NCBI GenBank assembly: GCA_902776285.1
Contig: CACYPK010000015.1
Location: forward strand, 1-46,133
DNA: 46,133 nt
From: an uncultured Eubacteriales bacterium
GTDB taxonomy: Bacteria > Bacillota > Clostridia > Peptostreptococcales > Anaerovoracaceae
Direction: 5' to 3'
Part shown: positions 35,224 to 43,391 of the stretch, piece by piece
Numbering within the stretch: the first letter of the stretch is position 1
Layout: each line of letters opens with the position of its first letter
Notes under the pieces: generated by a model
The model's input: only the letters and a program-made list of their open reading frames with translations
Databases searched by the model: none
What the model was told of the DNA's origin: nothing
Made by a program: the position numbers and the translations under genes

Positions 35224-35425
35224 GCTACAGATAGCTACAGCTTTTCTCTATTCCCCCCCTAAGTTTGTTTTTTGTTTTCTCTCATAAAAACTGTTTGTCT
35301 CTCACTCAGAGTTCAGTAAACTTGTAGCTAACTGTAGCTTTTTACTTGAAATACTTGTAAATACTAGCGTTTAGGCTTCAGCTACTTGTAGCAATATCTG
35401 TAGCTTAGTTGTAGCTAACTGTAGC
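35224..35425. other. Iteron cluster, probable replication origin
   Basis: YTGTAGC occurs six times (35322, 35332, 35386, 35398, 35409, 35419) and twice inverted as GCTACAG (35224, 35234). Within each pair the copies are 10-12 bases apart. TTGTAGCTAACTGTAGC is an exact 17-base direct repeat (35322-35338 and 35409-35425). An AT-rich, pyrimidine-biased stretch (35241-35320) separates the inverted and direct copies. The last iterons overlap the end of the primase gene. Satellites such as SaPIs carry their origin in just this place, downstream of pri/rep. Confidence 0.75.
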
Positions 35426-37649
35426 AAATACTGGCTATTACGCCCTCAGGGACATAATCTCTCAGCTTGATGATGTCAATCTCTACTCCTCTTGCCCATC
35501 TCACTCCGCCGGAAGGCTTATCATTTACCTTTATGCCCTTGATCCTGAGGCTCTCATAGAAGTTATTGTTTTTCTTATACTCTCTCCCTGTCGCTACACA
35601 GTACTCAGCATAGTACTTATGCAGTTTAGTTCGATCCTCTTTTTTGTCTGCTCCCCTGATACACACATCATCTAGGAATGACTCAACAGTATCAGAGGCC
35701 TTCCGGAGTTCTCTCACAGCAGCAGCACTGTTTTCTGAAACATCCAGCTTGAAACCATTTTCTAACATATCCCTGAGAGCCAGCATACAAGTTGATATGA
35801 AGCAGTCAATCTCATCATGCAGCTTTTCCTCAAGCTGAGGGATGTACTTGCATCTCTTTTCGATCCGGATCAGGAGCAGCCTCCTATAATAAGCACCGGA
35901 CTCATCCTCAAAAGTTCTAGGCATTTTGTTTGCACTAAAGAACAGTTTTGCATAGCTCCTAAACTTGAAGGCATCTACTCCCTTATACTCGCCTACAATA
36001 TCATCCTCTCCAGTGATCATTTTGATCTGATCTACTTGCTCCATCATTGTGCTTGGTATATCCGCACAGATGTTAGCCAACATCCCCAGCAGCTGAGTAG
36101 GAAAGAATCTCTCATTCAGGTTTTGCAGTTTCAGGCTTGAATAGTTATCTTCTCCAATAGCACACTGGAGCATCCGGATCACAGTTGACTTTCCTAGATC
36201 ACCTTGCCCTTCCAAGACTAGAAACTTTTGTAGGCTAGAGCCTTTTGTGAACATATATCCGCAGTACTGGTAAAACATCTTCCTGTCTGCCTGATCAGTT
36301 ATCAGGCCGTGTATAAACTCTGCCGGAGTATGCCCTGTTACAGCATCAAACTCTATATACTCATGTGGTATCTGATTGATTGAATAATACTCCGGCTTAT
36401 GCTCAGACAGATTCAATGTCCTTACATCGAGCATCCCATTCTTGAAGTTGATCACATCATCAGGATATAGATTGACCTCACTCAGTCTCCTCTGTATTGA
36501 AGCATCATTAAGGATCAGCTTATATACTCTTGTAACCAAAGTATCTGTGATCACAGATTTATACATTCGTTTTTCAATAAGCTGCCGTGTCAGAGACCCC
36601 TTCTCATCGAACTTGTACACCCCTCCGGAGTACACATAAGGCTTGCCATTCATGACAAACAGATGCTCATGATTCTTAATATCCTCTCGGATGTAATCAT
36701 CATAGATGCCTGTAGGCCTCCCCTGTTTATCGAACTTATGAAAGCGATCTCTAGCCTTGCCTTGTTCATAGTGAGTGAACACCCAAGAGAAGATAGATTT
36801 TTCCAGTTCACTATCAGAAATAGGCTTTTCACATAGTCGCTGGTTTGCATCCCTGACCATCTGTCTGCACTCATCCTCAGAGTAACCCTTCTGCCACAGA
36901 TGGCAGCAGTATCTGAACAGCGTGTTCTCTCGTTCCCCTGTCCTTATTACATCCGGCAAAATGAATCGTTCTTGAAGCTTTGTCTTTTCCTTTTCTACTT
37001 CCGGCAGCAGTTCCTCAAGCTGATCCTGAGTGTATATCCGCTCCGGATGGGATTCGACAAGCTGCACCATCACAGGATCCTTTTTGTTATGGTAAAAGGT
37101 TGGCAGCCTCATCACTCTTGACTCATCTTTAATTTTGGGATCACTTCCAAAGTATGAAATCAGCTTTGTCTGAATCTCTCTGAATCTCTTGATATCCCCA
37201 TCGCTGATAAGCCAGTATGCATGGACACTCTTTGCTGTCTGAACTAGGAAAGAAGGTTTAAGAGGGAAGGCCTCAATCTGCTTGTACTGGTCATCAAGTG
37301 ACAGATCATCACACTCCATGAAATGAGCATGCATCTTCTTTGCTTTCAGAACAGCATCCTTAGTCTGCCCTCCTCCATTGACTACAAAATACACTCCGTA
37401 TCCGCTCCGGTTCCATGCCCTGAGCTGTGGGATCATAGTCTGAAGCTCATTCAGTTTGCACTGTTTGGTCAAGGCCGGAAGAATATCCTCTTTCTTCTTA
37501 CTATGCTGTTTATCATCAAATAGCCTCAGGTACAGATCCTCATCGTCTCCATATACTGCTGAGATAAAGTCTACGAGCTGTCTGTTTAGATCCTCTGTAT
37601 TAACTTCCTTAATTGACACCACATCATTCATGTTGGTGCTGTTAGACAT
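35415..37649 (-). CDS. Primase-helicase (phage P4/D5 type)
   Basis: 744 residues. The N-terminus is a RepB-like primase (about 60-230; VVNGGG, HFMECDDLSLDD, ESRVMRLPTFYHNK). A D5_N domain is followed by a superfamily 3 helicase with Walker A LEGQGDLGKST near residue 480 and ANICADIPSTMM as B motif. A winged-helix end (about 650-740) completes it. It is the replication initiator of many phages and satellites, opening an iteron origin. ATG 37649 follows GGAGG by 8 bases; the upstream ATGs overlap the preceding gene. It overlaps the AlpA-like gene by 8 bases and its own 3' end holds iterons. Confidence 0.9.
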   Translation of the reverse strand: MSNSTNMNDVVSIKEVNTEDLNRQLVDFISAVYGDDEDLYLRLFDDKQHSKKKEDILPALTKQCKLNELQTMIPQLRAWNRSGYGVYFVVNGGGQTKDAVLKAKKMHAHFMECDDLSLDDQYKQIEAFPLKPSFLVQTAKSVHAYWLISDGDIKRFREIQTKLISYFGSDPKIKDESRVMRLPTFYHNKKDPVMVQLVESHPERIYTQDQLEELLPEVEKEKTKLQERFILPDVIRTGERENTLFRYCCHLWQKGYSEDECRQMVRDANQRLCEKPISDSELEKSIFSWVFTHYEQGKARDRFHKFDKQGRPTGIYDDYIREDIKNHEHLFVMNGKPYVYSGGVYKFDEKGSLTRQLIEKRMYKSVITDTLVTRVYKLILNDASIQRRLSEVNLYPDDVINFKNGMLDVRTLNLSEHKPEYYSINQIPHEYIEFDAVTGHTPAEFIHGLITDQADRKMFYQYCGYMFTKGSSLQKFLVLEGQGDLGKSTVIRMLQCAIGEDNYSSLKLQNLNERFFPTQLLGMLANICADIPSTMMEQVDQIKMITGEDDIVGEYKGVDAFKFRSYAKLFFSANKMPRTFEDESGAYYRRLLLIRIEKRCKYIPQLEEKLHDEIDCFISTCMLALRDMLENGFKLDVSENSAAAVRELRKASDTVESFLDDVCIRGADKKEDRTKLHKYYAEYCVATGREYKKNNNFYESLRIKGIKVNDKPSGGVRWARGVEIDIIKLRDYVPEGVIASICYS

Positions 37650-37845
37650 TATTTTTCCCTCCGACATGAGCATTTAGATAAGAATCTACTGCCTCTATAC
37701 TCGTTAATTTCTTGCTGCCATTCTTGAATACAGGCAATTCTCCGCTATCCATAAGCCTCCGGATAAGTGTTTCACTTACCATTGTGTCAGGATCTCTTGC
37801 CTTGTAGTATTCAGCAATGGATCTTGCTGCTCTTATTCTTAGCAT
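37642..37845 (-). CDS. AlpA/excisionase-like DNA-binding protein
   Basis: About 67 residues (third ATG at 37845, 8 bases after GGAGG). It has a helix-turn-helix with wing: VSETLIRRLMDSGELPVFKNGSKKLTSIEAVDSYLNAH, as in MerR-like excisionases and the AlpA proteins of PICIs, which derepress int and drive excision. It lies directly before the primase gene and overlaps it by 8 bases. Role inferred from position. Confidence 0.7.
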   Translation of the reverse strand: MLRIRAARSIAEYYKARDPDTMVSETLIRRLMDSGELPVFKNGSKKLTSIEAVDSYLNAHVGGKNNV

Positions 37846-37864
37846 TTTCATCCCCTCCATACGC

Positions 37865-38065
37865 TTACTCTTTCCATTCTTCTGAGAATATTACGTTCAC
37901 ATCCTCATCGATGGCCTCAGCTACCAGCATTCTCCATTTTGGATAGAATGGCTTTTTCCCTCCAAAAGCAGAATAGAGATCCTGTGCAGATACATCGATG
38001 GCCTTTGCCAGCTTATTGATGCTGCCATATTTCTCAATAACCTTCTGTCTTACTTTTTCGTACAT
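37865..38065 (-). CDS. Cro-like helix-turn-helix protein
   Basis: 66 residues with an HTH core (SINKLAKAIDVSAQDLYSAFGG) and a hydrophobic tail (NVIFSEEWKE). It is divergent from the CI/Stl-like gene across a 165-base regulatory region, as Cro is from CI, and precedes the AlpA-like and primase genes. GGAGG precedes ATG. Confidence 0.75.
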   Translation of the reverse strand: MYEKVRQKVIEKYGSINKLAKAIDVSAQDLYSAFGGKKPFYPKWRMLVAEAIDEDVNVIFSEEWKE

Positions 38066-38230
38066 GATTTATTACCTCCAATTAGGTGTACACCTTTATT
38101 CAAGACTTGTTGACTTGTCGACAATGACAGTTTATAATGAGGTTGGTTACGGAACAATCACAACTTAATCGAACTAAAAACAGCTTATCTGTTTATCAGT
38201 TCGGTATATACGAACACAGGAGGTGTATAA
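38066..38230. promoter_or_regulatory. Divergent promoter-operator region of the element
   Basis: On the plus strand TTGACT (38110-38115) and TATAAT (38133-38138) are 17 bases apart: a strong promoter for the repressor-integrase operon. Palindromes AGGTGTACACCT (38084-38095) and TTGTCGACAA (38115-38124) flank or overlap it. GTTCG-7-CGAAC (38201-38217) lies in the leader. These are candidate operators of the repressor and Cro-like protein. The opposing promoter for the primase operon is not clearly visible. Confidence 0.7.
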
Positions 38231-38899
38231 ATGGATCTGAGTAAATCAGGAGAACGCATCAAGGAAATGAGAAAAAAAGCTGGCCTGACTCAGGATCAGC
38301 TTGCATCAAGGCTATCAGGCATAGAAACAGCAAGAGGAAAAAGCACGATCTCAGAGTATGAGCATGGAAAGAATCTGACTCTCAACAATTTGCAGAGGAT
38401 GGCCGATGAGCTTAATTGTGATGTAGATTATCTGCTCGGATGTATAGAGCACCCTGATATCACTACTTCATGGATAGCCGAAAAAGTACCTCTCTCAAGA
38501 AAAGCTATTGAATCACTTGAATATCTTAATAAAGATACTGGCCATTACTATCCAATAATTGCTGCATCAATCTTGGACAGTTTGATTATCGGCATAACCG
38601 ATGCAGTAAAAGAATCATGTGAATCAAGCGAGAGCATCCAAAAGGGAGAATCTGTTTACTTTTCTGAAACAGTGATAAGTGATGCTATGAATCTAGAGAT
38701 TGCTTTTGAGCAGATTGCAGATTATGAAGCAACAGGATCAAGCTTCAACGATCATCCGGAAATAACTCCAAGAGAATACAGTCTCAGTAAGATAGCAGCA
38801 GAAGGATTATCTGCAAAGATCGGCAGTCAATTATCTAAGCTGGTAGTAGACACGCTAAAGAAGTCAGGTGCTCAGAGATCAAACAGATCGGAGGTGTAG
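38231..38899 (+). CDS. CI/Stl-like XRE-family repressor
   Basis: 222 residues. An XRE helix-turn-helix fills residues about 7-62 (KEMRKKAGLTQDQLAS, STISEYEHGKNLTLNNLQRMADELN). The C-terminal 140 residues are helical and lack the Ser-Lys protease of CI, so inactivation would need a partner protein (as Stl does) rather than RecA-driven cleavage. GGAGG precedes ATG. The integrase gene starts two bases after its stop, so the repressor controls or is expressed with int. Confidence 0.85.
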   Translation: MDLSKSGERIKEMRKKAGLTQDQLASRLSGIETARGKSTISEYEHGKNLTLNNLQRMADELNCDVDYLLGCIEHPDITTSWIAEKVPLSRKAIESLEYLNKDTGHYYPIIAASILDSLIIGITDAVKESCESSESIQKGESVYFSETVISDAMNLEIAFEQIADYEATGSSFNDHPEITPREYSLSKIAAEGLSAKIGSQLSKLVVDTLKKSGAQRSNRSEV

Positions 38900-38901
38900 A
38901 C

Positions 38902-40191
38902 ATGGCAAACAAAACTAACACAACAGTAAAAAGTAAGAATGGCAAAGTATATGATTACTGCCGTATCTCCCCTAAGGTTGAAGTGTATGATGAGAAAACC
39001 GGACAGTTTTTGCTTAAGAAAAAGCAGTTCACCGGAAAGAATCTGAAAGAGGCAAAGCAGAAACTCTCAGATCATGAGGCATACATTGAAGCATTAAAGA
39101 CTGAGCTTAGTAAGACGGCAAGTGAAAAGCTTGCTGAGAGAACTTTCGGAGCTTCAATAAAGGCATATATTGATAATTCATTTATGCCTAACAGCTCGAT
39201 AAAAGACGCTACAAAGCTTAGATATGTAAATGCATATCACAACATCTTTGATGGTAATAGTATCCTCCTGAGGCCTCTTAAAAGCGTTTCCGGTGAGGAT
39301 TTACAAGCAGTGTTTACAGCATCAGACATTGCACCATCCTCTAAAGAGGCAGCTCTCAAACTGCTCCGGAACTATTATAAGTATGCAGCTGCCCAGCTCA
39401 TCGCTCACGATGTTACTCAAGGCATAGTGATCCCAAAAGCAAAGCAGAAAAGACAGGATCAGAGCATTGTTGTATATACTCATGATGAATTGAATGCATT
39501 CATTGAGCACACTCCAATCAATCACAGGATCAGGTTCCTCATTGTGCTTGCTATGGAAACAGGCTGCCGCATCGGAGAACTTCTTGCCCTCACCTATGAT
39601 GATATTGATCTCAAGGCTGAGCAGATCACTATCAATAAATCTGTTTCAGAAGTCGCTCCTGTCAAAGGATATGGTCATATTGTTGAAAAAGTGAATGAAA
39701 TCGTAACAACCAAGAGCATTGACTCTGTGAGAGTGCTGCCTATGAATGCACGAATAAAAAGAGAGTTTGCCATACATAAAGATTGGCATAAAAAAGAGAT
39801 GCTCCGCACTGGTTACCGCACTGATCATGTATTTACCAGCAAATCAGGAGAACTATACTTTGCATCTAACACAAGGATGGCCTTGAAGCGTTTATGCGAT
39901 AAGATCAACAGGGATTACAACAAGACAAACAGAGCTAAAGCTGAGGACAAAGAAAAGTATAAGGATGTTGTCCTGATTGAGCCAAAAGGCTGGCACGCTT
40001 TCCGGCATACTTACGGATCAGATCTAGCAGCTGCCGGAGTGCCTATACAGGATGTATGCAAGCTCATGGGACATTCAGATATATCTGTTACGGCAAAATA
40101 CTATCTGAATATCACTTCTGAGCAAAAGAGGACAGCGATGAATAAGGTTGATGAATATAGGCGGTCTAGGATGGTCAGCTCCGACAGATAG
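38902..40191 (+). CDS. Tyrosine-family site-specific integrase
   Basis: 429 residues. An arm-binding N-terminus (about 1-65), a core-binding SAM-like domain (about 85-185) and the catalytic domain with Arg223 (GCRIGEL), His365 and Arg368 (HAFRH), His391 (GHSDIS) and Tyr400. All catalytic residues are present, so it should be active. It lies 90 bases from attR. It uses the 3' end of tRNA-Pro as its target. GGAGG precedes ATG and overlaps the end of the repressor gene. Confidence 0.95.
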   Translation: MANKTNTTVKSKNGKVYDYCRISPKVEVYDEKTGQFLLKKKQFTGKNLKEAKQKLSDHEAYIEALKTELSKTASEKLAERTFGASIKAYIDNSFMPNSSIKDATKLRYVNAYHNIFDGNSILLRPLKSVSGEDLQAVFTASDIAPSSKEAALKLLRNYYKYAAAQLIAHDVTQGIVIPKAKQKRQDQSIVVYTHDELNAFIEHTPINHRIRFLIVLAMETGCRIGELLALTYDDIDLKAEQITINKSVSEVAPVKGYGHIVEKVNEIVTTKSIDSVRVLPMNARIKREFAIHKDWHKKEMLRTGYRTDHVFTSKSGELYFASNTRMALKRLCDKINRDYNKTNRAKAEDKEKYKDVVLIEPKGWHAFRHTYGSDLAAAGVPIQDVCKLMGHSDISVTAKYYLNITSEQKRTAMNKVDEYRRSRMVSSDR

Positions 40192-40200
40192 TTAATACTC

Positions 40201-40222
40201 AGGTGTAAAAAAAGTGTAAAAA
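40201..40222 (+). promoter_or_regulatory. Integrase arm-type site, right
   Basis: Identical copy of the two-element GTGTAAA repeat at 31724-31745, ten bases after the integrase stop and 60 bases before the attR core. Confidence 0.65.
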
Positions 40223-40281
40223 CAGAATGTAGATTTGTGAAAGTCAGTATTTTCAAGGCATACAGAGTTTGAGTATCTGTT

Positions 40282-40321
40282 GAAGAGGTCGCGTGTTCAA
40301 ATCTCGTCACCCCGACCATCA
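40282..40321. other. attR (40-bp core)
   Basis: A perfect duplicate of the tRNA-Pro 3' end (31543-31582). Its sequence continues into the native tRNA terminator. Confidence 0.93.
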
Positions 40322-40322
40322 G

Positions 40323-40352
40323 GACCGCAGGTCGAAAGACCGGCGGTCTTTT
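40323..40352 (+). terminator. Native tRNA-Pro terminator, displaced by the element
   Basis: GACCGC (40323-40328) and GCGGTC (40343-40348) plus an inner GGTC-GAAA-GACC form a long stem, followed by TTTT. It may also limit transcripts coming from tmcAL on the other strand. Confidence 0.8.
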
Positions 40353-40355
40353 GTT

Positions 40356-41591
40356 TTATCTGATAATGACCGGCCCTCGCCTGTGGTCGCTTTCCGAAGC
40401 CATATCCCTTCCGGTCATGAGGTTGTAGACATCTGCCGCGCGCATGTCCAGATCAAGCAGCGCCTTTGCCTCCTGGCTCAGACCGTCTCTTGATTTGTTT
40501 ACGTTTATTATCACAGGCAGCGAAGCGGATCCGTCATCCCTCATCTCCGCGAGCAGTTCCCTGCCCTTTTCCGTGAAGCCCAGAACTCTGATGTATCCCG
40601 GCTCAGTTATGCTGTATCTGCTTCTTGTGATGCCGAGAAGCAATTGCATGCACAGTCTTGACAGTCTGGTGTATGTATATCTTTTGGATTTTATCTGTTC
40701 GATGAACTCCGACCAGCAGTCCGCTCCGCTTACAGCCGACTTCATGAGATTGGCAAGGCCTTCTCCTCCGGACGGACAGTCCTCGATCACGTCAGCGTCA
40801 GTTGAAAGAACAGCGTATCTCAGAGAGTCGAACCATTTGTCGAGATCTGGGCCGGTAAGATGCGCTTCTCTAAGCGCCTTTGCCGTGTGATCAGGTACAC
40901 AGGCTTCGACATCCTGCCCGTTCAACACCTGCTTTCTGATCGCCGAAGCGCTCTGAAAACGGATTTTATCATCATACGGATCGTGATATCCCGCGCCGCT
41001 CCTGCGTATCACAACAGGTTTCGCGCTGCGCATGGATTTTATATATTCGATACCGAGTATATTATTCGGGCTTTGAAGCGCGAGAAGTTCATTCCCGATC
41101 TCTTCATCCGAAGATGCTTCAGTACCCTTGACGGCGGCACGGACTTCCGAGAAAGCCGCGGCACGAGCGGCAGGATATGACATGCCCGTACCACGAAGCT
41201 CTTTCGCGCGCTTCTCTATCTCATCATGGCGGTCCTTCAAAAACGACGCTATCCTGATGAGCTCCTCCGCGTTGCCTGACTCACTGCCGAAAGCGATGTG
41301 TGAGATCTTGCCCGTAGACTCAAGCAGCCTTACTCCCGCTTCAGCATACTGGCCGGCGTTCCCAAGACAAAACAGCGCGGGGATCTCTATCACAAGATCG
41401 GCCCCGCTCTTGAGCGCGAGCTCCGTCCTTATCCATTTATCCATTATCGCAGGTTCTCCGCGTTGCACGCAGTCGCCGCTCATTGCCACAACAACAGCGT
41501 CGGCGCCTGTGACAGCGCGCGCCTGCTCAAGATGATGGACATGGCCATTATGAAGAGGATTGTATTCAGCCGTTATTCCGGTCGCTCTCAT
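40356..41591 (-). CDS. tmcAL: tRNA(Met) cytidine acetate ligase (TmcAL/YlbM)
   Basis: 411 residues with the nucleotidyltransferase opening ITAEYNPLHNGHVHHLEQAR (HxGH-like), VVVAMSGDCVQRGEPAI and a C-terminal helical domain. TmcAL activates acetate and makes N4-acetylcytidine at the wobble base of elongator tRNA-Met. It is a normal length. It stands on the same strand behind the coiled-coil gene and coaD, an order common in Clostridia. Its stop lies next to the displaced tRNA terminator. Confidence 0.92.
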   Translation of the reverse strand: MRATGITAEYNPLHNGHVHHLEQARAVTGADAVVVAMSGDCVQRGEPAIMDKWIRTELALKSGADLVIEIPALFCLGNAGQYAEAGVRLLESTGKISHIAFGSESGNAEELIRIASFLKDRHDEIEKRAKELRGTGMSYPAARAAAFSEVRAAVKGTEASSDEEIGNELLALQSPNNILGIEYIKSMRSAKPVVIRRSGAGYHDPYDDKIRFQSASAIRKQVLNGQDVEACVPDHTAKALREAHLTGPDLDKWFDSLRYAVLSTDADVIEDCPSGGEGLANLMKSAVSGADCWSEFIEQIKSKRYTYTRLSRLCMQLLLGITRSRYSITEPGYIRVLGFTEKGRELLAEMRDDGSASLPVIINVNKSRDGLSQEAKALLDLDMRAADVYNLMTGRDMASESDHRRGPVIIR

Positions 41592-41619
41592 ATGATCGCT
41601 TTTCTTTTCTCAGTAAATA

Positions 41620-41646
41620 CGGGGCCCGCTTCGACGGCAGGCCCCG
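41620..41646 (-). terminator. GC-rich stem-loop after the coiled-coil gene
   Basis: CGGGGCC (41620-41626) and GGCCCCG (41640-41646) form a 7-bp stem. The following minus-strand sequence (TATTTACTG) has only a short T-run, so termination into tmcAL would be partial. Confidence 0.5.
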
Positions 41647-41667
41647 CTAAATCAAGGTTTCAGTGTA

Positions 41668-42249
41668 TTATTCTTCGCCTTCGGCCTCAGCAGGCTCTTC
41701 TGCCACAGGCTCTTCTCCGAGGCGTACTCTCTCCGCGAGAGTCTTCATCTCCTGACGGTTCTGATTGACTCTGGCGTTGATGTTGGAAAACATCTGGTTG
41801 AAATACTCTGTCATAGGCTGGATGTAGGAACCGCTCACGCTCGCGATGTCTGTCTGCATGTCGTACAGCAGCTGATCGATGTACTCATACGATCTGTACT
41901 TCATGTAATTCGCGTGGTTCTCGGCTTCCTTGAGGATAGCATCAGCTCTCTTCTGCGCGTCTTTATAAATGTTGTTGTTGTTCACAAGATACTCGACCTG
42001 ATCCTTGGCCTCGTTTATCATCCTGTTGTACTCTCTCTTGGCGTCGCTGATGATGCGGTCTCTCTCCTGGTCGAGCCATCTCGCCTGCTGGATGTCACGA
42101 GGCAGGTTTGCGCGTATGTCCTCGATTATCTTCTGTGCTACGTCAAGATCGATGATTCCCTTTTCCGAGAATGGCATCTTGCTCGAAGAAGTGATCAGAT
42201 CCTCTAGTTCCTCAAGAAGAGACATTAATTTGATGCTGTCGTCGTTCAT
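41668..42249 (-). CDS. Coiled-coil protein (DivIVA/ATPase-subunit-like)
   Basis: A 193-residue cytoplasmic protein. A helical head is followed by a long coiled coil (about 50-180; QERDRIISDAKREYNRMINEAKDQVEYLV, KRADAILKEAENHANYMKYRSYEYID) and an acidic end (EEPAEAEGEE). The family sits between coaD and tmcAL in many Clostridia and is often annotated as an ATPase; there is no nucleotide-binding motif. ATG 42249 follows GGGAGG by 7 bases. A structural or DivIVA-like role is possible. Confidence 0.7.
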   Translation of the reverse strand: MNDDSIKLMSLLEELEDLITSSSKMPFSEKGIIDLDVAQKIIEDIRANLPRDIQQARWLDQERDRIISDAKREYNRMINEAKDQVEYLVNNNNIYKDAQKRADAILKEAENHANYMKYRSYEYIDQLLYDMQTDIASVSGSYIQPMTEYFNQMFSNINARVNQNRQEMKTLAERVRLGEEPVAEEPAEAEGEE

Positions 42250-42276
42250 TGTTTTTCCTCCCGTTTTATCTTTAAG

Positions 42277-42294
42277 GAAAGGCAAGCGCCTTTC
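42277..42294 (-). promoter_or_regulatory. Hairpin between coaD and the coiled-coil gene
   Basis: GAAAGGC (42277-42283) and GCCTTTC (42288-42294) form a perfect 7-bp stem with a 4-base loop. No T-run follows on either strand, so it is more likely an mRNA-processing or stability structure than a terminator. Confidence 0.4.
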
Positions 42295-42298
42295 ATAA

Positions 42299-42784
42299 TT
42301 ATTTACTTAGTTTTTCCCTTATGCGCTCGACCACATACGGCGGAACCAGATCGTCGACATCTCCGCCAAGAGAAGCTACTTCTTTTATGAGACTGGAACT
42401 GATGAAAGAGTTCTTAGGATCTGTCATCAGCAGCGCGGTCTCGGTACCCCCTTTGAACAGCAGCGCGTTCATCTGAGCCATCTGCAGCTCGTTCTCAAAG
42501 TCATTGACGGCCCTGAGTCCGCGTACATAGGCAGTAAAGCCGTGCTTATTGACATAATCTGCAGACAGTCCCTCAAAACAGTCTATTTCAACGTTAGGAA
42601 TGTGCTTTGTGACTTCCCTGAGGATCTCAGCGCGTTCCTCAACTGTAAAAAAGCCCGTCTTCTGCGGATTTACTGCTATCGCCACCGTAAGAGAATCGTA
42701 CATTTTGGCGGCTCTTTCGATTATGTTGAGATGTCCGTTTGTTACGGGATCGAATGACCCGGCGTAAAGAGCTTTTCTTTCCAT
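42299..42784 (-). CDS. coaD: Phosphopantetheine adenylyltransferase
   Basis: 161 residues: YAGSFDPVTNGHLNIIERA (TxGH-type), YVRGLRAVNDFENELQMAQMN, and SFISSSLIKEVASLGGDV are all characteristic. It makes dephospho-CoA from 4'-phosphopantetheine and ATP. AGGAGA precedes ATG. It follows rsmD, its usual partner. Confidence 0.96.
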   Translation of the reverse strand: MERKALYAGSFDPVTNGHLNIIERAAKMYDSLTVAIAVNPQKTGFFTVEERAEILREVTKHIPNVEIDCFEGLSADYVNKHGFTAYVRGLRAVNDFENELQMAQMNALLFKGGTETALLMTDPKNSFISSSLIKEVASLGGDVDDLVPPYVVERIREKLSK

Positions 42785-42832
42785 ATATATGGTCTCCTGC
42801 TTCTAACAAATACTACCAAAAGTGTTTTACAT

Positions 42833-43387
42833 TTACAATACGCTAAATACATCAACTCCTATGGTTCCGTACTTCTTTTCCTTGATTTTTTGCAGGTTTT
42901 GATATGTGTCCGATAATTTATTATCGTATAGATGCTCGCAAACCACTATAGTTGCGCTGTCTATGAGCCCGTATTCCTGCAAAAGCAGCATCGCGGTGTC
43001 ATAAAAATCCGTCTTTTCGTACGGCGGATCTATTATGACCACGTCAAACCTCGTTTTTTTATCGCTTCCGGCTATCTCAGACAGCGCTGCTGTGAAATCC
43101 CTGCCTACGACCCTTGAAACACCGCCGGCTCCGCAGTTGTCTATATTAGCCTGCAGGACCTTCTGATTCTGCCTGTTTGACTCCACAAAAGTGCATCTCG
43201 CGGCGCCTCTTGACAGCGCTTCAAGCCCCATCGCTCCGCTGCCGGCGAAAAGGTCCAGAACTTCCGCGTCCGGTATCCATGCCATGATCATGCTGAATAT
43301 GGCCTCTCTCACCTTTTCGGTCGTTGGCCTGATGCCCCTTGGCACCTCTATATTCCTGTATTTGTATTTCCCCGATGTTATTTTCAT
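42833..43387 (-). CDS. rsmD: 16S rRNA (guanine-966 N2)-methyltransferase
   Basis: 184 residues with the Rossmann motif VLDLFAGSGAMGLEALSRGA and the target-binding DPPY (IIDPPYEK). It methylates G966 of 16S rRNA in the small subunit. It starts four bases after recG ends. Confidence 0.94.
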   Translation of the reverse strand: MKITSGKYKYRNIEVPRGIRPTTEKVREAIFSMIMAWIPDAEVLDLFAGSGAMGLEALSRGAARCTFVESNRQNQKVLQANIDNCGAGGVSRVVGRDFTAALSEIAGSDKKTRFDVVIIDPPYEKTDFYDTAMLLLQEYGLIDSATIVVCEHLYDNKLSDTYQNLQKIKEKKYGTIGVDVFSVL

Positions 43388-43391
43388 AGTC

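Larger units (their letters stand above)
31543..40321. mobile_element. 8.74-kb integrated element, phage-satellite (PICI-like) layout
   Basis: Bounded by perfect 40-bp direct repeats at the 3' end of tRNA-Pro. At the right end are a tyrosine integrase gene and, just before it, a CI/Stl-like repressor gene. Diverging from these are a Cro-like HTH gene, an AlpA/excisionase-like gene and a primase-helicase gene, then an iteron cluster and about nine small genes. This order (int-repressor, divergent regulator-primase, origin beside the primase) matches PICI/SaPI satellites. No relaxase, capsid, terminase or known interference gene is seen, and the size is below the usual 12-15 kb. An integrative plasmid-like element is the alternative. 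Confidence 0.85.
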
